Positions 52,415 through 63,604 of a stretch of 64,000 bases of DNA are shown here, piece by piece (position 1 is the first letter of the stretch; each line of letters begins with the position of its first letter). The stretch covers positions 19,885,817 to 19,949,816 of the forward strand of contig NC_079426.1 of NCBI RefSeq assembly GCF_026213295.1. The letters run 5' to 3'. Source of the DNA: Gadus chalcogrammus. Lineage: Eukaryota > Chordata > Actinopteri > Gadiformes > Gadidae. The notes under the pieces were generated by a model, which saw nothing but the letters and a program-made list of their open reading frames with translations, ran no database searches and was not told the DNA's origin. The position numbers and the translations under genes are program-made.

Positions 52415-55400
52415 GTTATAATAAAATAATAATAATACATTTTATTTAAAGCGCCTTTCATGACACCCAAGGTCGCTTCACAAACAATCATCTCATTACA
52501 ATTACATTAATCTCATAGAAATAACTAAAAATAAGAAAAATAAAAGTCAGTCAGTCAGTCCATAAGCTATCTTGAAGAAATTCGTTTTAAGTCTGCTTTT
52601 AAAGTCAGTAATTGAGTCACAGTGTCTGATGTAGTCTGGCAGTGAATTCCACAACTTGGGGGCGATGTAGCTGAAAGCCCTCTCTCCCAGGGTGCTGAGG
52701 TTCGCCTTAGGGACATGCAGTAGGCCTGCTGTGGAGGATCTCAGTGAGCGGGCAGGAGTGTAGGATTCCAGGAGGTCAGAGAGATAGGTGGGGGTATTGT
52801 TGTGTAGGGACTTGTAGGTCAGGAGCAGGACTTTAAATTGAATTCGGTAGGCTACTGGAAGCCAGTGCAGTTGGATAAGCAATGGTGTTACATGGCTGGT
52901 GGATTTAGAGCGTGTTACAATCCTTGCTGCAGAATTCTGGATGAGTTGGAGCCGGTGGAGTAGCTTATTTGGGATTCCAGACAAGATGGAATTACAGTAG
53001 TCGAGGCGGGATGTCACATATGCATTCACAAGGACTTCTGCATTCTGCTGGGTGAGCGCTGGGCGAAGCCGTGCAATGTTCCTTAGATGGTAAAAGGCAC
53101 TTCTTGACATACTGTTTATGTGTGCACTGAATGATAGTGTATTGTCCAGTATGACACCAAGGCTCTTGACCTGGTTGGAGCAAGGGATGGTGCTGCCATC
53201 TACACATATGGTGAAAGGTTCCATCTTAGCAAGAGCTGATTTGGAGCCAACCACTAGCAGCTCAGTCTTACTTCTATTAAGTTTGAGGTAATTTTGTGTC
53301 ATCCATAAGTTGATGTCATGGAGGCAGGCAGTAAGTACAGCTGGCGGAAGTGTAGCAGTGGGCTTTGTTGAAAGGTAGAGCTGGGTGTCGTCAGCATAGC
53401 AGTGGAATTGAACACCATGTTGCCTGAGGATAGTGCCAAGTGGGAGGAGGTAGATGATGAACAACAGAGGGCCTAACACAGACCCCTGGGGCACCCCTCT
53501 TGTCACAGCAGTACTCTCAGACTTGCAATTCAGCATTTGTACGTACTGTGTCCTTCCAGAGAGATAGGAGGTGAACCACTGGTGAGCACTGCCACACACT
53601 CCGATATTAGCTAGACGTTCCAGCAGAAGATGGTGAGAGATAATGTCGAAGGCTGCACTGAGATCAAGGAGAATCAGAATGGAGATAAGTCTATCATCAG
53701 CTGCACAGAGGAGATCATTAGTAATCTTGATCATGGCCGTTTCAGTACTATGCATAGGACGGAATCCAGATTGGAATGGCTCAAAGAGATCATTGGCCTT
53801 CAGGTGATCCTGGAGTTGAGTTGCCACTATCTTCTCAAGAACTTTGGAGAGAAAAGGCAAGTTGGAAATAGGCCTGTAGTTGTTGAAGTTGTCAGAGTCC
53901 AGTCCAGGTTTTTTCAGCATTGGTCTGACAATAGCAGTTTTAAATGATGATGGTACAGTGCCAGAGAGGAGAGAGGTGATGAGTATTGATGTAATCAACG
54001 GAGCAATGGATGGCAGGCAGCTCTTAACCAGGCTTGTTGGAAGAGGGTCCAGATGACAGGTGGAGGAGTTGCACTTTTTTATGAGGCCACAGATGGTACT
54101 TTCAGCAGGGAGACTGAATTCACAGAGTTCATTGTTGTGAGATCCCAGAGTGTTCATCAAGCATGGTTGTTTCAGCTGAGTAATTGAACATTCCAATTGC
54201 TGGTGGATAGCCTCAATTTTTTTATGGAAACAGTTCAAGAAGGGAGTGCTTTTTTGTATTGAAGTATATTCTCCGAGTACATCCCTTGGTGGACAGCAAG
54301 ACCAGTCTTTTTTGAAAGCCGTTCCAGACGTCGACCCATGGACTTCATTTGGCGTAGCTCAGGAGTGAACCAAGGTGCAGAGTGCACAAATGAAACAGTC
54401 CGTGTCTTTAAGGGGGCAAGACTGTCAAGAGCTTTAGATAGGCAGTTGTTGTAGTGGTCAACCAGATCCGCTGCTGAAGCATTGGAAGAAGGGCAAGGAT
54501 AGGAGGCAACTAGTGAAGTAAATGCCTCTGGCTCTACCTTTTTGATGTTGCGGTAAGACATGGCACGCTGAACTTTTGCTTTTCTAATGGACAGACAGGT
54601 GTCAAATAGCACAGCTTTGTGGTCTGAGATGGGTAGTTCAGCAGTACTGAAATTGGCAGGTGTTATACCAGAACAACAGACCAGATCTAAAATATGACCT
54701 TTGTTGTGCGTTGGAAAATCAACATATTGGGTGATGTTGAAACAATCAAGCATGTCCATAAGGTCTTTAGTGCATGTTTTAGAAGACTTATCCATGTGTA
54801 TATTAAAATCACCCAGCAAAATAATGTTGGGAGACATTGCATTCAGTTCAGTGAGGACAGTTGACAGTTCAGCAATAAACACACTTGATGGTTTTGGAGG
54901 TCTGTATAATACCGCAATAATGGTGGGTGTAGCTCCTTGAAGTTCGACAGCCAGCATTTCAAACGAGGATTGATCAGGCAGAGTGAGCGGTGTTAGCTTG
55001 ATGTTCTCGCGATAGAGCAGGGCGAGACCACCCCCTCTCCCGGAGGTGCGAGGCTTGCAGATGTAAACAAATCCAGACGGGACAGCCTGATTAAGATGGA
55101 AGAAGTCATTGCTTTGCTGCCACGTCTCAGTGAGACACAAAAAGTCAATTTCATGGTCTGTAATAAACTCGTTGATCAAAGGGGCTTTGTTGGAGATGGA
55201 TCTGATGTTGTAAAGTCCAACTTTTCGTCGTTTGAAGTGAGTGTGCCCATTTGACCTGGGCAAGGAGGCTAGTACACGGTGATCAACTCCTCGATCAGGC
55301 TTCACTTCAAAGCGGTTAGCAGACCAGAGAGAGGGAATCGCCTTGTTGATAATCTTGTTACAACGGGATCCGCGGTGGATATACTTCCGACGTCAGAGAA

Positions 55401-55650
55401 TGTCACGTTGGAAAAGGAGCTCTGCAGGAGGCTCAAAGTTTCCCCATAAGCTGTAAAGTTCACTCGGTGTGTATTGCTGCCTCATCCTTAGGCTAATCCA
55501 GTCAATGTTGCAGTTGGCAATGGTCTATTTCGGTCAAACTTCTCTGGCGTCCACCAATTTCAGAAGCGCAGGTCAGCGCAGCACTATAACGACTCCAGCC
55601 GAAACGCAAAACACGTAAAAAATGTAAACTAAAAAATAACTAATCGGGAA
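52415..55650 (-). mobile_element. L2-clade LINE in the last intron of the THAP transposase
   Basis: Read on the minus strand, it ends in TTGGGTGTCATGAAAGGCGC and an AATAAAATG/(TTA)n tail (about 52415-52480), the well-known L2-type 3' end. It carries endonuclease and reverse-transcriptase frames, with no ORF1 found upstream, so it is 5'-truncated near 55650. Its sequence differs from the L2 at 4.9-8.7 kb and includes the endonuclease missing there. It lies between exons ending 51931 and starting 55850 of the THAP gene. Confidence 0.85.
52547..55305 (-). pseudogene. L2 ORF2: endonuclease and reverse transcriptase split by a frameshift
   Basis: From 55305 to 54235 the APE-type endonuclease is visible: VGLYNIRSISNK, DFLCLTETW, LLGDFNIHMD, GHILDLVCC and LPISDHKAV (Asn, Glu, Asp-x-Asn, Ser-Asp-His). 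From 54238 to 52547, one frame over, is the reverse transcriptase: NNYRPISNLPFLSKVLE, FQSGFRPMHSTETAM, ILLDLSAAFDIISH, GVPQGSVLGPLLF, FHCYADDTQLY (YADD) and FKSRLKTNFF at the end. A single-base indel near 54236 separates them. Otherwise all catalytic boxes are present, so this is a young copy. Confidence 0.9.
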
Positions 55651-56287
55651 AAGTGACTATATATAACTGTTACACTTAGCTTAACTACTACACTAAAAAT
55701 CTAACAAAATATCAAATGCTTTCGTAAAAAATATTAAAATTACTGACAACCCAGACGGAGCGGCGTTTGACTCGCCAGCGTCCCCGTTTATCACTTGTTA
55801 CATTCAGCTGAAAACCTTTCTCTGATGAGTCCCATCTCTCTGTTATCAGGTTTGGAAAGAACTACAGTAAGAGATCGAGGACGTGGCGGCTGTGCAGACT
55901 TAAAGTGGACAAGGATTTCAGCTACATTCCGGAACTGCAGAGCATCATACTGCAGCGAAGGCTGACTGCTCCGGGGGGGTTGGCACAGTCCAGACCCTCA
56001 AGACCAGAAGATCCACGCAGGCTGGGAGTCCTATCTGGTATCCCTGCCCAAAGTGTTGAGGAACTCTTGCAGAAGCAAGTCAGCAGAGGCTTAGGTTAGT
56101 TTCTTCAATGGCATTGAAGTTTGGAATAGTAGCTGTGTATTTGACATTCACTTTTTCTCTATGCCGATATCAGTTCACTTTACTACTTACTGTAAATTTG
56201 TTGTGAACCGGTGTAAAAAGTCAAACAGAAAAATCATCATATAACAGATATAGAACAGAAACAAAAACGTTTGAGGCATACGACCCA

Positions 56288-57133
56288 CTACACCCTGCTA
56301 GGATGGAAGCCTGTGTAATGATTAAAAGGGTCTGGGTATTTGTCCCGAATCCTCCATACACAACAGCTGGGAATGACCACCCTTCGCCCTTCTCCCAAGG
56401 CGCCGTGTTGCCAAACCACATACTGTCTGTACGCTGCGTATCTGAACTGTTTATTGGCTTCCCCGGGTTCAGCAGCATCTTCCTCAGCCCGGACATCGTT
56501 CCATATACGCCTGGCCAAGCGCAGGACACCTTCCTCCAAGATGAACAAGTCCATGTGTGGCAGCAAGGACATACAGTTCTCTGGGGTCTGCCCACAGCAC
56601 TTTCACTCTGCGTCTGTGGGCATATCCTTGCAGTGGGTGCAAACACACCAAGTGGGTTGCTCTGGGGTTGGCAAAGGGGTGCTGTCATGAGGCGGTGTTC
56701 CCAAGATGAGGCGGTGTAAATCGAACATCATGCTTGGTTCCCTATTCAGGCACTGCTCCAGTAACTCATGTGACTGCTCCAAGGTCAACTGTCGAATTCT
56801 GGCCTGAAAAATGTTGAAAAGTTAGTTGAAAGCCATTGTTCATTATCATTTTTATACTAACATAACATTAGCAACTGTTTTAAATACCCGTTCAAGTGTG
56901 GTTCGCTGTATTTGGAGCTGTTCAACTCGATGGATGTCCTCTTGAGTGAGGTTTATCAAGCCTCTGCCACGTCCTCTGGTCTTTCCCCTGCCACGTCCTC
57001 TGGTCTGTCCTCTTCCTTCTCCACTGCCACGTCCTCTGCCTCGTCCCCTGCCTCTACCACGTCCTCTTCCACGACTGTCTGTCTGTGGCTGGTGGACAGG
57101 TGACTCCGAACCTCCGGTCTCTACCTGCAAGCT
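56288..57133 (-). pseudogene. RG-rich protein with P2X7 C-terminal-like zinc domain
   Basis: Exon A (57133-56888) starts SLQVETGGSES, has a long Arg-Gly repeat tract (RGRGRG...), then INLTQEDIHRVEQLQIQRTT. The donor is GTATTT. Exon B (56803-56288) continues LTLEQSHELLEQCLN, then WCVCTHCKDMPT, an in-frame TGA (56603-56605), KCCGQTPENC, FRYAAYRQYVVWQHGALGEG and VVIPSCCVWRIRDKYPD, ending YTGFHPSRV stop. The Cys pairs followed by Y-R-Q-x-x-x-W-x-x-G-x-L-G and I-P-S-C-x-V-x-x-I-R match the cytosolic, zinc-binding ballast domain of P2X7 receptors. There is no channel part. It lies tail to tail with the THAP transposase, stops 189 bp apart. Premature stop suggests loss of function. It is probably a transposon accessory protein. 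Confidence 0.7.
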
Positions 57134-57171
57134 CTGAATTGAAAACGAATAAATAAACATGTTGCATATTC

Positions 57172-59144
57172 TTGAAGAAAGTAGTCCAATCCCGGGTTGC
57201 TTTTAACTGACTTTATTCGTTATAAAGTCGGCATTTTTCGGTATGGTAACTGAAGCTTAAGGGAGGGAATTGTATCTAACGCGTGTGAGAGGAAAATACC
57301 GTGATCTACTTCAAGCCCCCCGGGCTTAGGCCCGGGGTGGCTCTCTGCCATCTAGCTATTGATCTCTGCCTCTGGAGTTCAAAATCACCCGCTAGAGAGG
57401 ACGTCAAGTGGGCGTGGCCGGAGTGACGTAATGGCTTCGGCTTCTTCATAGCACACAAAATGTAATCTTTCACAAATCACAATTGTTAAACAAAATTGCT
57501 ATGATGACCAGGCTAAGGCCATCTAGATAATTTTGACAGGCTATGATATTTTGCCATAAATTTGGGTGAAAACTAGGGTTGCCGCGGTATACCGTGTTAC
57601 CGGTGTTAGTGGGAAGAGGCAGTGAATGAAGTATTGATTAGACAGCGATTTATTATTAACCATAGCAACGCTGGTAAACAAACCTGCAAAGCCCAATCCT
57701 TACGAGAGCTCACCACGCTACGGCCATCCGGAGGCGCAGAGCTTTTTGCCGTGATATTATATATAAAATTATATTATATACTATTATATATAGAATGTTA
57801 TAAGACGCTGTCATCGAGAATTGGCGCGCTGCCAGACGCTGTCACAGTGTGAGAGGAGAGTTGACGGAGAAGATGGCGGTTGACCTAGTTTCAAAGTTTA
57901 TACCGTTTATACTCGGTAATACCGGTGTTGAGACGAGTGTATTACTCGGTGTGAAAATGTCAACAGCGTTGTGGAAGGGCCGTTTGTCCGATAAGTCAAA
58001 CAAGAGGCGCATTAGGCCGACGGTTCAATATGCCGAATAGGCCTACATATAAAGAGTTGTATACCCTCTCTCTCTCTCTCTCTCTCTGAGAGCAAAGTGA
58101 CAAAAGAGAGAGAGAGAGTGAGGTATAAAACTCTTTAAATGTAGGCCTATTCGGCATATTGAACCGTCGGCCTAATGCGCCTCCTTTTTCGGACAAACGG
58201 CCCTTCTGACCAATGGGTTCCGTTTTCGTAACATTGACCCGTCGGCATAGTGGTATGTCGATCTAATGGGAAATATTTCGGACCATTGAGACGTCGGAAC
58301 AATGAGGTGTCGGAATTACGGGCAGGCCCCAATAAATCAGGTGGTCGTCATCAGTGTCAGTTAGCAGCACATGTCAGCTACAAATGAGAGTTGTTACAGG
58401 GAGCTAATCTCTCTTACACAAACTGGGGATGTACCTGTTTGGAAATAAGATAATGTGAACTATTTGGTTTTTTGTTTCATTTATTTGCCTTAGGTAAGGC
58501 ATACAGTTTGATCTCTTAATAAAACATCTTGAATTGTAACAGTGGAGTTGAATTTGATTTTTGCACATTACTTACTTAAAAAATGGGGCTTATTCAATTT
58601 TAGTTGACGAATTCTAATTCTGGTGAGTCTGGTTTCCGTTAGTGTTTGAGTTTAGCACATTTATCTTTTGAGTAGATCAGTTACGACAAACATTTTGAGT
58701 ACTCTGAAATTGTTCGGTTTTACAGTGTGCCCCCCCATAGCCACTAGGAAGCAAGATCGAACACACAAGCTGCATTACCCTCACATAGCCACTAGGAAGC
58801 AGTATCGAAGACATAAGCTGCAACAACTACTCCAGCCACAGATGGCAGCACCTTTAGACAGGTGAGGAGGGCGGAGCCAACACGTCACACGGGACACGCC
58901 TACTTCACATAGGCCACGCCCACTTGACCCGAACCACCGCGGGCGTGAGATTGGAGGGCAGAGAGACATAGGCGGACCCGCAGAGAGCCTCGGGCCTAAG
59001 CCCCGGGGCTCGAAGTAGCTTCAGTATCTCTCTCCACGCGTGTTAGATACAATTCCTTCCCTTTTGCTTCATAGTTACCATACCGAAATACTTTAACAAA
59101 TAAAGTGAGTTCAAAGCGACCCGGATTGGACTACTTTCTTCAAA
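57172..59144. mobile_element. Dispersed repeat family A, complete inverted-repeat element
   Basis: About 170 bp at 57172-57345 recur inverted at 58975-59144. The outer ends are TTGAAGAAAGTAGTCCAATC, and shared inner landmarks are CGGTATGGTAACT, GAATTGTATCTAAC and the palindromic AAGCCCCCCGGGCTT-like block. No transposase is found. The interior contains family C sequence (57650-57845) and the fold-back element at 57975-58328. A clear target duplication is not seen, so the superfamily is open. Confidence 0.75.
57975..58328. mobile_element. Compact copy of the TCCGA fold-back element
   Basis: The left arm is truncated (it starts GGGCCGTTTGTCCGATAAGT) and the right arm is complete (it ends GGAATTACGGGCAGGCC). 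The arms are separated by CT- then GA-rich runs that are themselves complementary, so the middle could fold into a near-continuous hairpin of more than 100 bp per arm. It is inserted in family A. Confidence 0.8.
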
Positions 59145-59439
59145 AAACGCGACAGTAGGCTCCAGGTGTGACTGCATCTGGCTCTGGAACTTTGTGTTAC
59201 TCTTGTTGGAATAAAAACTCATGTACAGCAGTTAGTTGTTTAAACATATTTTCCTTAATTCTAATTTTTAATCGTTCTAATGGAAGTACCTTATTGGGGC
59301 CTTGAAATGTAGGTGAAGGCATGAATCTAACCTGATCATGTCTTAATTAGACAGTATAGGCTCTCTAGGCCAGCCATTCTTTTTCTAGCTGAGAGCTTAT
59401 CAGTTGATCTGAAAAGAGAAACAGGGCGATCAACAGATT
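59145..59439. other. No gene recognised
   Basis: Unassigned sequence between the family A element and a Harbinger fragment. Confidence 0.4.
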
Positions 59440-59649
59440 ATGGGTGCCCTGAGGTTCTATGCCTCTGGGTCTTTTCAAATGGTGGTGGGGGGCACACTGG
59501 GTGAGATCCAGTCCTCTGTTAGCAGAGTGGCCAGAGATGTTTCAAATGCACTCTGCAGAAGAGTAAGGCAGTTTATAAAGTTTCCTACAACGGATGCAGA
59601 ATGTATTAGAACCAAACAACAGTTCTTCAATATAGCTGGGGGCAGTTGA
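59440..59649 (+). pseudogene. HARBI1-like transposase fragment
   Basis: An open frame reads ALRFYASGSFQMVVGGTLGE, then SVSRVARDVSNAL and QFIKFPTTDAEC. This is the helix-turn-helix region that precedes the catalytic core in PIF/Harbinger transposases (L-R-F-Y-A-x-G-S-F-Q...S-x-V-S-R). The catalytic part does not follow, so it is an isolated fragment. Confidence 0.75.
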
Positions 59650-60356
59650 TGGGAGACATATTGCAATCAAAGTAAGATAATGTCAAGAGCGTTGACATCG
59701 CGAACGATTCCTATTTCCGCCACTGCAGATACAGTCTGGGCAACTTTGGCCCACGCCCTCTTTTTGTTTTCCGATGTTATCATACTGTCTAGCTCGCAAG
59801 CGTTCTTAAGATAAAAATCTAAGAACATCCTAAGTGTTACACTTCCCCAGTGAAAATATGACACAGGACCGCTTTGAAGCCATCTTGTGGTTGCTGCACC
59901 TGAGCAACCCAAAAGAAGATGAGGAAGAACACTGCCGAATATGACAGACTTTTCAAAATCAAGCCCTTGTACACTGAGATATGACTGCCTGCCAAGCACA
60001 TTTCCAGCTGTATCAGAATATCTCCATCGATGAAAGAATGGTGGCAACCAAGGTCCGCAAGGGTATGAAGCAGTGCATGAAGCACCAGCCCACAAAGCGG
60101 GGGTACAAACTGTTGGTGCTCGCGGACGCCTCAATAGCCTATACTTGGAAATTTTTTGTGTACAAGGGTAAGAGTGAGTACTCCGCAGTAATGGACCTTT
60201 TGCCATTCTCTCTGCTCGGTGGGGGCTACACATTGTTCACAGACAATTTTTACACAAGCCCTGCCCTCTTTCAGGATTTATCCCAAAAAAAACGTTGGTT
60301 GTTGTGGGACCATAAGGAAAAATCGGATTGGTTTTCCACACACTCATCAGAATGAT

Positions 60357-60555
60357 TGTTTATTGTTTAATGTTTATTATGGATCCCCATTAGTTGTCGC
60401 AGAAGCGGCAGACTAGTCTTCCTGGGGTCCAATTAAAATCTGAACATACAAACAATTAATCATCACTCAAATACAGTAAAAGTAGTGACAAAACTACAAA
60501 TACATAGCAACAGTCAAACAAACAAATAAATTGGCATCTGGGCACCTCAGCGCGC
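60357..60555. mobile_element. Insertion 1 in piggyBac gene (fish interspersed repeat end)
   Basis: Sequence containing ATTATGGATCCCCATTAGTT and CTTCCTGGGGTCCAATTAAA, familiar as a fish interspersed repeat, interrupts the piggyBac frame between [10 protein letters not shown] and PKKSERG. The exact ends are not resolved. Confidence 0.55.
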
Positions 60556-61029
60556 AAACACGACTTTCCCAAAAAGTCTGAGAGGGGAGTTGTGCGGTGG
60601 ATAAGGGAAGACAAACTCCTGTTTGTAAAGTGGATGGACACCCTTGCAGTGACCATGTGCTCTACAGTGCATGAAGCCTTCAGTGGACAGACGAAACGTG
60701 AAAGAGGATGGTGTGTGGCGTAAAAAGTCTATTCCCGTTCCCGGCGCTGTAGCTGACTACAATCAAAGCATGGGCGGTGTGGATTTGTCTGATGCTTTGA
60801 TTACTACAGTGTCCACCATAAAACCATGAAATGGTATAAGACTTTCTTTACCATATTATGGACATTGCAGTGGTCAACAGTTTCCTTCTCCAGAAGGAGC
60901 TGTACAAGATCAGGAATGACGCCACCATGAGAAAGCCACACAGCCAAAAGACTTTCAGGGAGCAGGTTGCTGCAGAAATGCTGATGTTTGTGTGGTGGAA
61001 AATAACCGAGTTCTAACACTTTGACTAAC

Positions 61030-61480
61030 TAAAAGAACATGAGGAATCGGAGAGTCCGGATCAAGTATTGACAGAGACTTTATTGTTACCCGCAAACAAG
61101 CAACAACAAAGCCGAGTGAGGTTTGCAAAGACACTGCCGGGTCGTCCGATCCCGGTCTTTCTTATCCATTCAAACTGAGCTGTTATGCATATCATATGAC
61201 CGCCTTCGGTACAGGCTCAGAATTCCCTTATATGGCAGGGACGGTCAGCCATACATTCCTTTATGTATGTGGTCATCTCCTGCAGTTAATCTTAACAATG
61301 GGAGAATGTCAGTACGCCTTGGCCCCAGACTCCCTGGCGCCGTATGAGGCGCTGCTCTGAGTCCAGAGGTGGTTTCTCTGCTTTCCACCATTAATGTATA
61401 TGTCTGATATATATATAGGCCTGATAATACTCATAGTTAATATTAAAGTAATGGTTAATTTCTCCCATATTTGCTGAAGG
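61030..61480. mobile_element. Insertion 2 in piggyBac gene, unassigned
   Basis: About 450 bp without piggyBac similarity separate the domain after MKWYKTFF from the Pro-rich lead of the Cys finger. It includes GACAGAGACTTTATTGTTAC, reminiscent of an LTR or SINE-like terminus. No duplication is recognised. Confidence 0.4.
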
Positions 61481-61589
61481 CTCAGTACCACCACCACCCA
61501 CCTGCATGCCTATGTACTATGGGGCCGATGGTACACAGTCAAGGAGGTACTGCAGGATGTGCCAGGATGCTGGCATCCTAACACCTCGT

Positions 61590-61850
61590 GCACACTGCCT
61601 CCGTCCGTTGACTGATCCCCATTGACTTTGAATGGGGAGGAACACGCAATGCATTGTGGATCCGTGCGCTGAAGGCTCCGTCAAAAAGTTGAAAAATGTT
61701 CAACTTTTTCGGCAGCGACGGATCTGTCAACCAATCAGATCACGTATGCAAATTTAAGCACTTTGAGTCTACTCAGGCTCTGATGACCCTGGAAACCTCC
61801 CCCATCCGTCAGCCACGCCTTCTGAGTCCTTTGACTGACGGTGCAGTGGG
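61590..61850. mobile_element. Insertion 3: short inverted-repeat element in the Cys-rich finger
   Basis: The left edge (GCACACTGCCTCCGTCCGTT) and the right edge (reverse complement GCCCACTGCACCGTCAGTC) are imperfect inverted repeats. Flanking piggyBac sequence resumes at GTGAAGACGCCTGTGTAC. A central palindrome, AAAAAGTTGAAAAATGTTCAACTTTTT, is present at about 61683-61709 and is given here only as a landmark: AAAAGTTGAA / TTCAACTTTT. Confidence 0.6.
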
Positions 61851-62008
61851 CATGAGGCATAAGGGTGAAGACGCCTGTGTACTCCAGGAAGTGCCAGGTC
61901 CCTTTGTGCTTCACTTCCAAAAAGAACTGCTTCCAGCAGTGGCATGACAGCCCTTTGTGTATATAGTTAGTTTTAGTTAGTTATTTTTTCAAAGTTGCTG
62001 CCAGCGTG

Positions 62009-62009
<1 letters not shown>

Positions 62010-62084
<75 letters not shown>
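62010..62084. repeat. (TA)n microsatellite
   Basis: A 75-bp TA run immediately downstream of the piggyBac pseudogene. Confidence 0.95.
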
Positions 62085-62086
<2 letters not shown>

Positions 62087-62372
62087 TTATCCCTAGTGAT
62101 TGTAGTTTGTAGCTGTGTTCTATGTCGTATAGGCTTCGCCTTTTAAGGCTATCGCTATTGGGTTTTCCCTAGGCGCGAGCCGTAGCACTGAAAAATGTGT
62201 AATCTCCGCCCACCAACAGCGTGGGCCTCAATCACGTCCACAGGGCCTCAATCACCTCCGCAGATCGCAGATACAAGCGGGCGCCGGCGGACGTTCTGCT
62301 CCCATTTTCTTCAGGACGATCCTGTAGCTAACTAGATGGATACCATGGACTCCCAAGACGATCCGCATCTGC

Positions 62373-63548
62373 AAGTCGTGTAACACGGGTTACATCTTGC
62401 CTCATGACGCCCATGAAGAGTGCAAGGGCTGCCTGGAGCATGAACATGCCCTCTTGGCACTCTCGCTGCTCTGCCTGTGTCAGCATTGTAAGGCGCTGCC
62501 GGTGGAATACCGACAGCGCAAAGCCGACACTGCCGCCGTCATCGCTGAAGGTGCCGATGACTTCCCGCTCGACGATGCCCTCTCCCTACTTGCGAATTCT
62601 GAGTTGGACGACTCCAACCGCGGCGAGGAGGGGGCGTCTCCCCCGGCTTCCCCTCCGAATGGAGAGGTCGGAGCCCGGGGCAGCAGCATTGCCCGTCTCT
62701 GCCACCACCTCACTTCCAGTGGTTGGAGCTTTGGTGGCAGAAATTTCCGGGCATTATCGCCAGCCGTAAACCTTGGCCTTGTGGTGCCCATGCCTCAGGC
62801 CCCCCAACGCCCGGACCAGCTGCATGGAATCTGGGGGCTCGAGGCCGCGACACACTCCGCCTGTCTCGACCCGATCTGGCCGATGTTCCCCGCCATCAGT
62901 CCGTACTTCAGTGGGGCTGCGGCAGAGCCCGGGAAGCTCGGAGCCCCGGTGAAAACATTCATCCAGGTCACGAAGACGGAGGGTCTGACAGACCGGGGTT
63001 ACAGGGCGGTACCGCCGCTGGATCCCGCTCTGTACGCTATCTTTGGAGTGAAGCCGGGGCTCGGCGGCCACCACCCCACTCCCAAAGACCAGCTGACGGC
63101 CAAGCTTACGGACTGGGCGCATCAGTGTATGATGCAGCAAGAGGCTGTTATGAATAAAATCGCCCTGCTGGCACATGACATCTCCACCATGGCGGCTGAC
63201 CCTCATAGTCTGGCCGAACGGGCAGTCGACGTGGCAAAAACTGCCGGTGTCATCCTCTGCCTCTGCTCCACCGGTGCGGTAACAGCGGCCCGGACGGCAG
63301 TATTGCAGCAACTCATTCAGAGGAACCTATGGCTGCAGCAGACCCCGGGCATCCCTGAGCCGATGAGGCGACAGTTGCTGGAGTGCCCCATCAGCCCGGA
63401 CAGGCTGTTCGGGCCCCGCCTGTCATCTATGGTGGACGAAATGCAGGCTGCTTCCAAGGAGGCAGAGAAATTACGGAGACACGTCTCCTGCCCTCCAGCC
63501 TCCAGCCCGGCAGCAGCGCTCCGTCCTGGGTTCCCGTCGCCACCATAG
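62373..63548 (+). CDS. DIRS gag-like ORF1
   Basis: The frame opens with a Cys/His motif, CKSCNTGYI...DAHEECKGCLEHEHA...CQHC, the hallmark of DIRS gag N-termini (C-x-x-C...D-x-H-x-x-C-x-x-C-L-x-x-x-H-A). A long Pro/Ala-rich region and a helical C-terminal half (LTAKLTDWAHQCMMQQEAVM, ERAVDVAKTAGVI) follow. The first reading frame ends at 63548. The characteristic Pro-rich tail (PRPAYKPRPPPSQAAAS, SWGNVPPHKRRR) follows in another frame to a TGA near 63735, so a frameshift near 63530 is likely. The true start codon is not evident; an ATG at 62336 is in a different frame. Confidence 0.7.
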   Translation, partial: KSCNTGYILPHDAHEECKGCLEHEHALLALSLLCLCQHCKALPVEYRQRKADTAAVIAEGADDFPLDDALSLLANSELDDSNRGEEGASPPASPPNGEVGARGSSIARLCHHLTSSGWSFGGRNFRALSPAVNLGLVVPMPQAPQRPDQLHGIWGLEAATHSACLDPIWPMFPAISPYFSGAAAEPGKLGAPVKTFIQVTKTEGLTDRGYRAVPPLDPALYAIFGVKPGLGGHHPTPKDQLTAKLTDWAHQCMMQQEAVMNKIALLAHDISTMAADPHSLAERAVDVAKTAGVILCLCSTGAVTAARTAVLQQLIQRNLWLQQTPGIPEPMRRQLLECPISPDRLFGPRLSSMVDEMQAASKEAEKLRRHVSCPPASSPAAALRPGFPSPP

Positions 63549-63604
63549 GCCCCCGACAGCCACTGACACGGCGCCGCCGGCTGCTCCTCCTCCTGGCCAC
63601 CCGG

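Larger units (their letters stand above)
59840..61947 (+). pseudogene. piggyBac transposase (DDE_Tnp_1_7), frameshifted and interrupted
   Basis: The N-terminal part near 59857 reads MTQDRFEAILWLLHLSNP. The core follows in shifting frames: [12 protein letters not shown] (first Asp, about 60030), [32 protein letters not shown] (second Asp, about 60240), [45 protein letters not shown] (third Asp, about 60783) and MKWYKTFF. The C-terminal Cys-rich finger is split: MPMYYGADGTQSRRYC (about 61510) and TPVYSRKCQVPLCF, KKNCFQQWHD (about 61872-61946). All three catalytic Asp codons remain. Frameshifts lie near 59975 and 60285, plus later ones. Three separate insertions interrupt it. Confidence 0.85.

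Noticed and set aside
56603..56605. Selenocysteine codon
   Set aside because: No SECIS-like structure is evident and the gene looks like a decaying transposon copy; a plain nonsense change is simpler.
56288..56803. A real P2X7 receptor gene
   Set aside because: No ATP-binding ectodomain or transmembrane segments are present; only the C-terminal domain follows an RG-rich stretch, next to a transposase.
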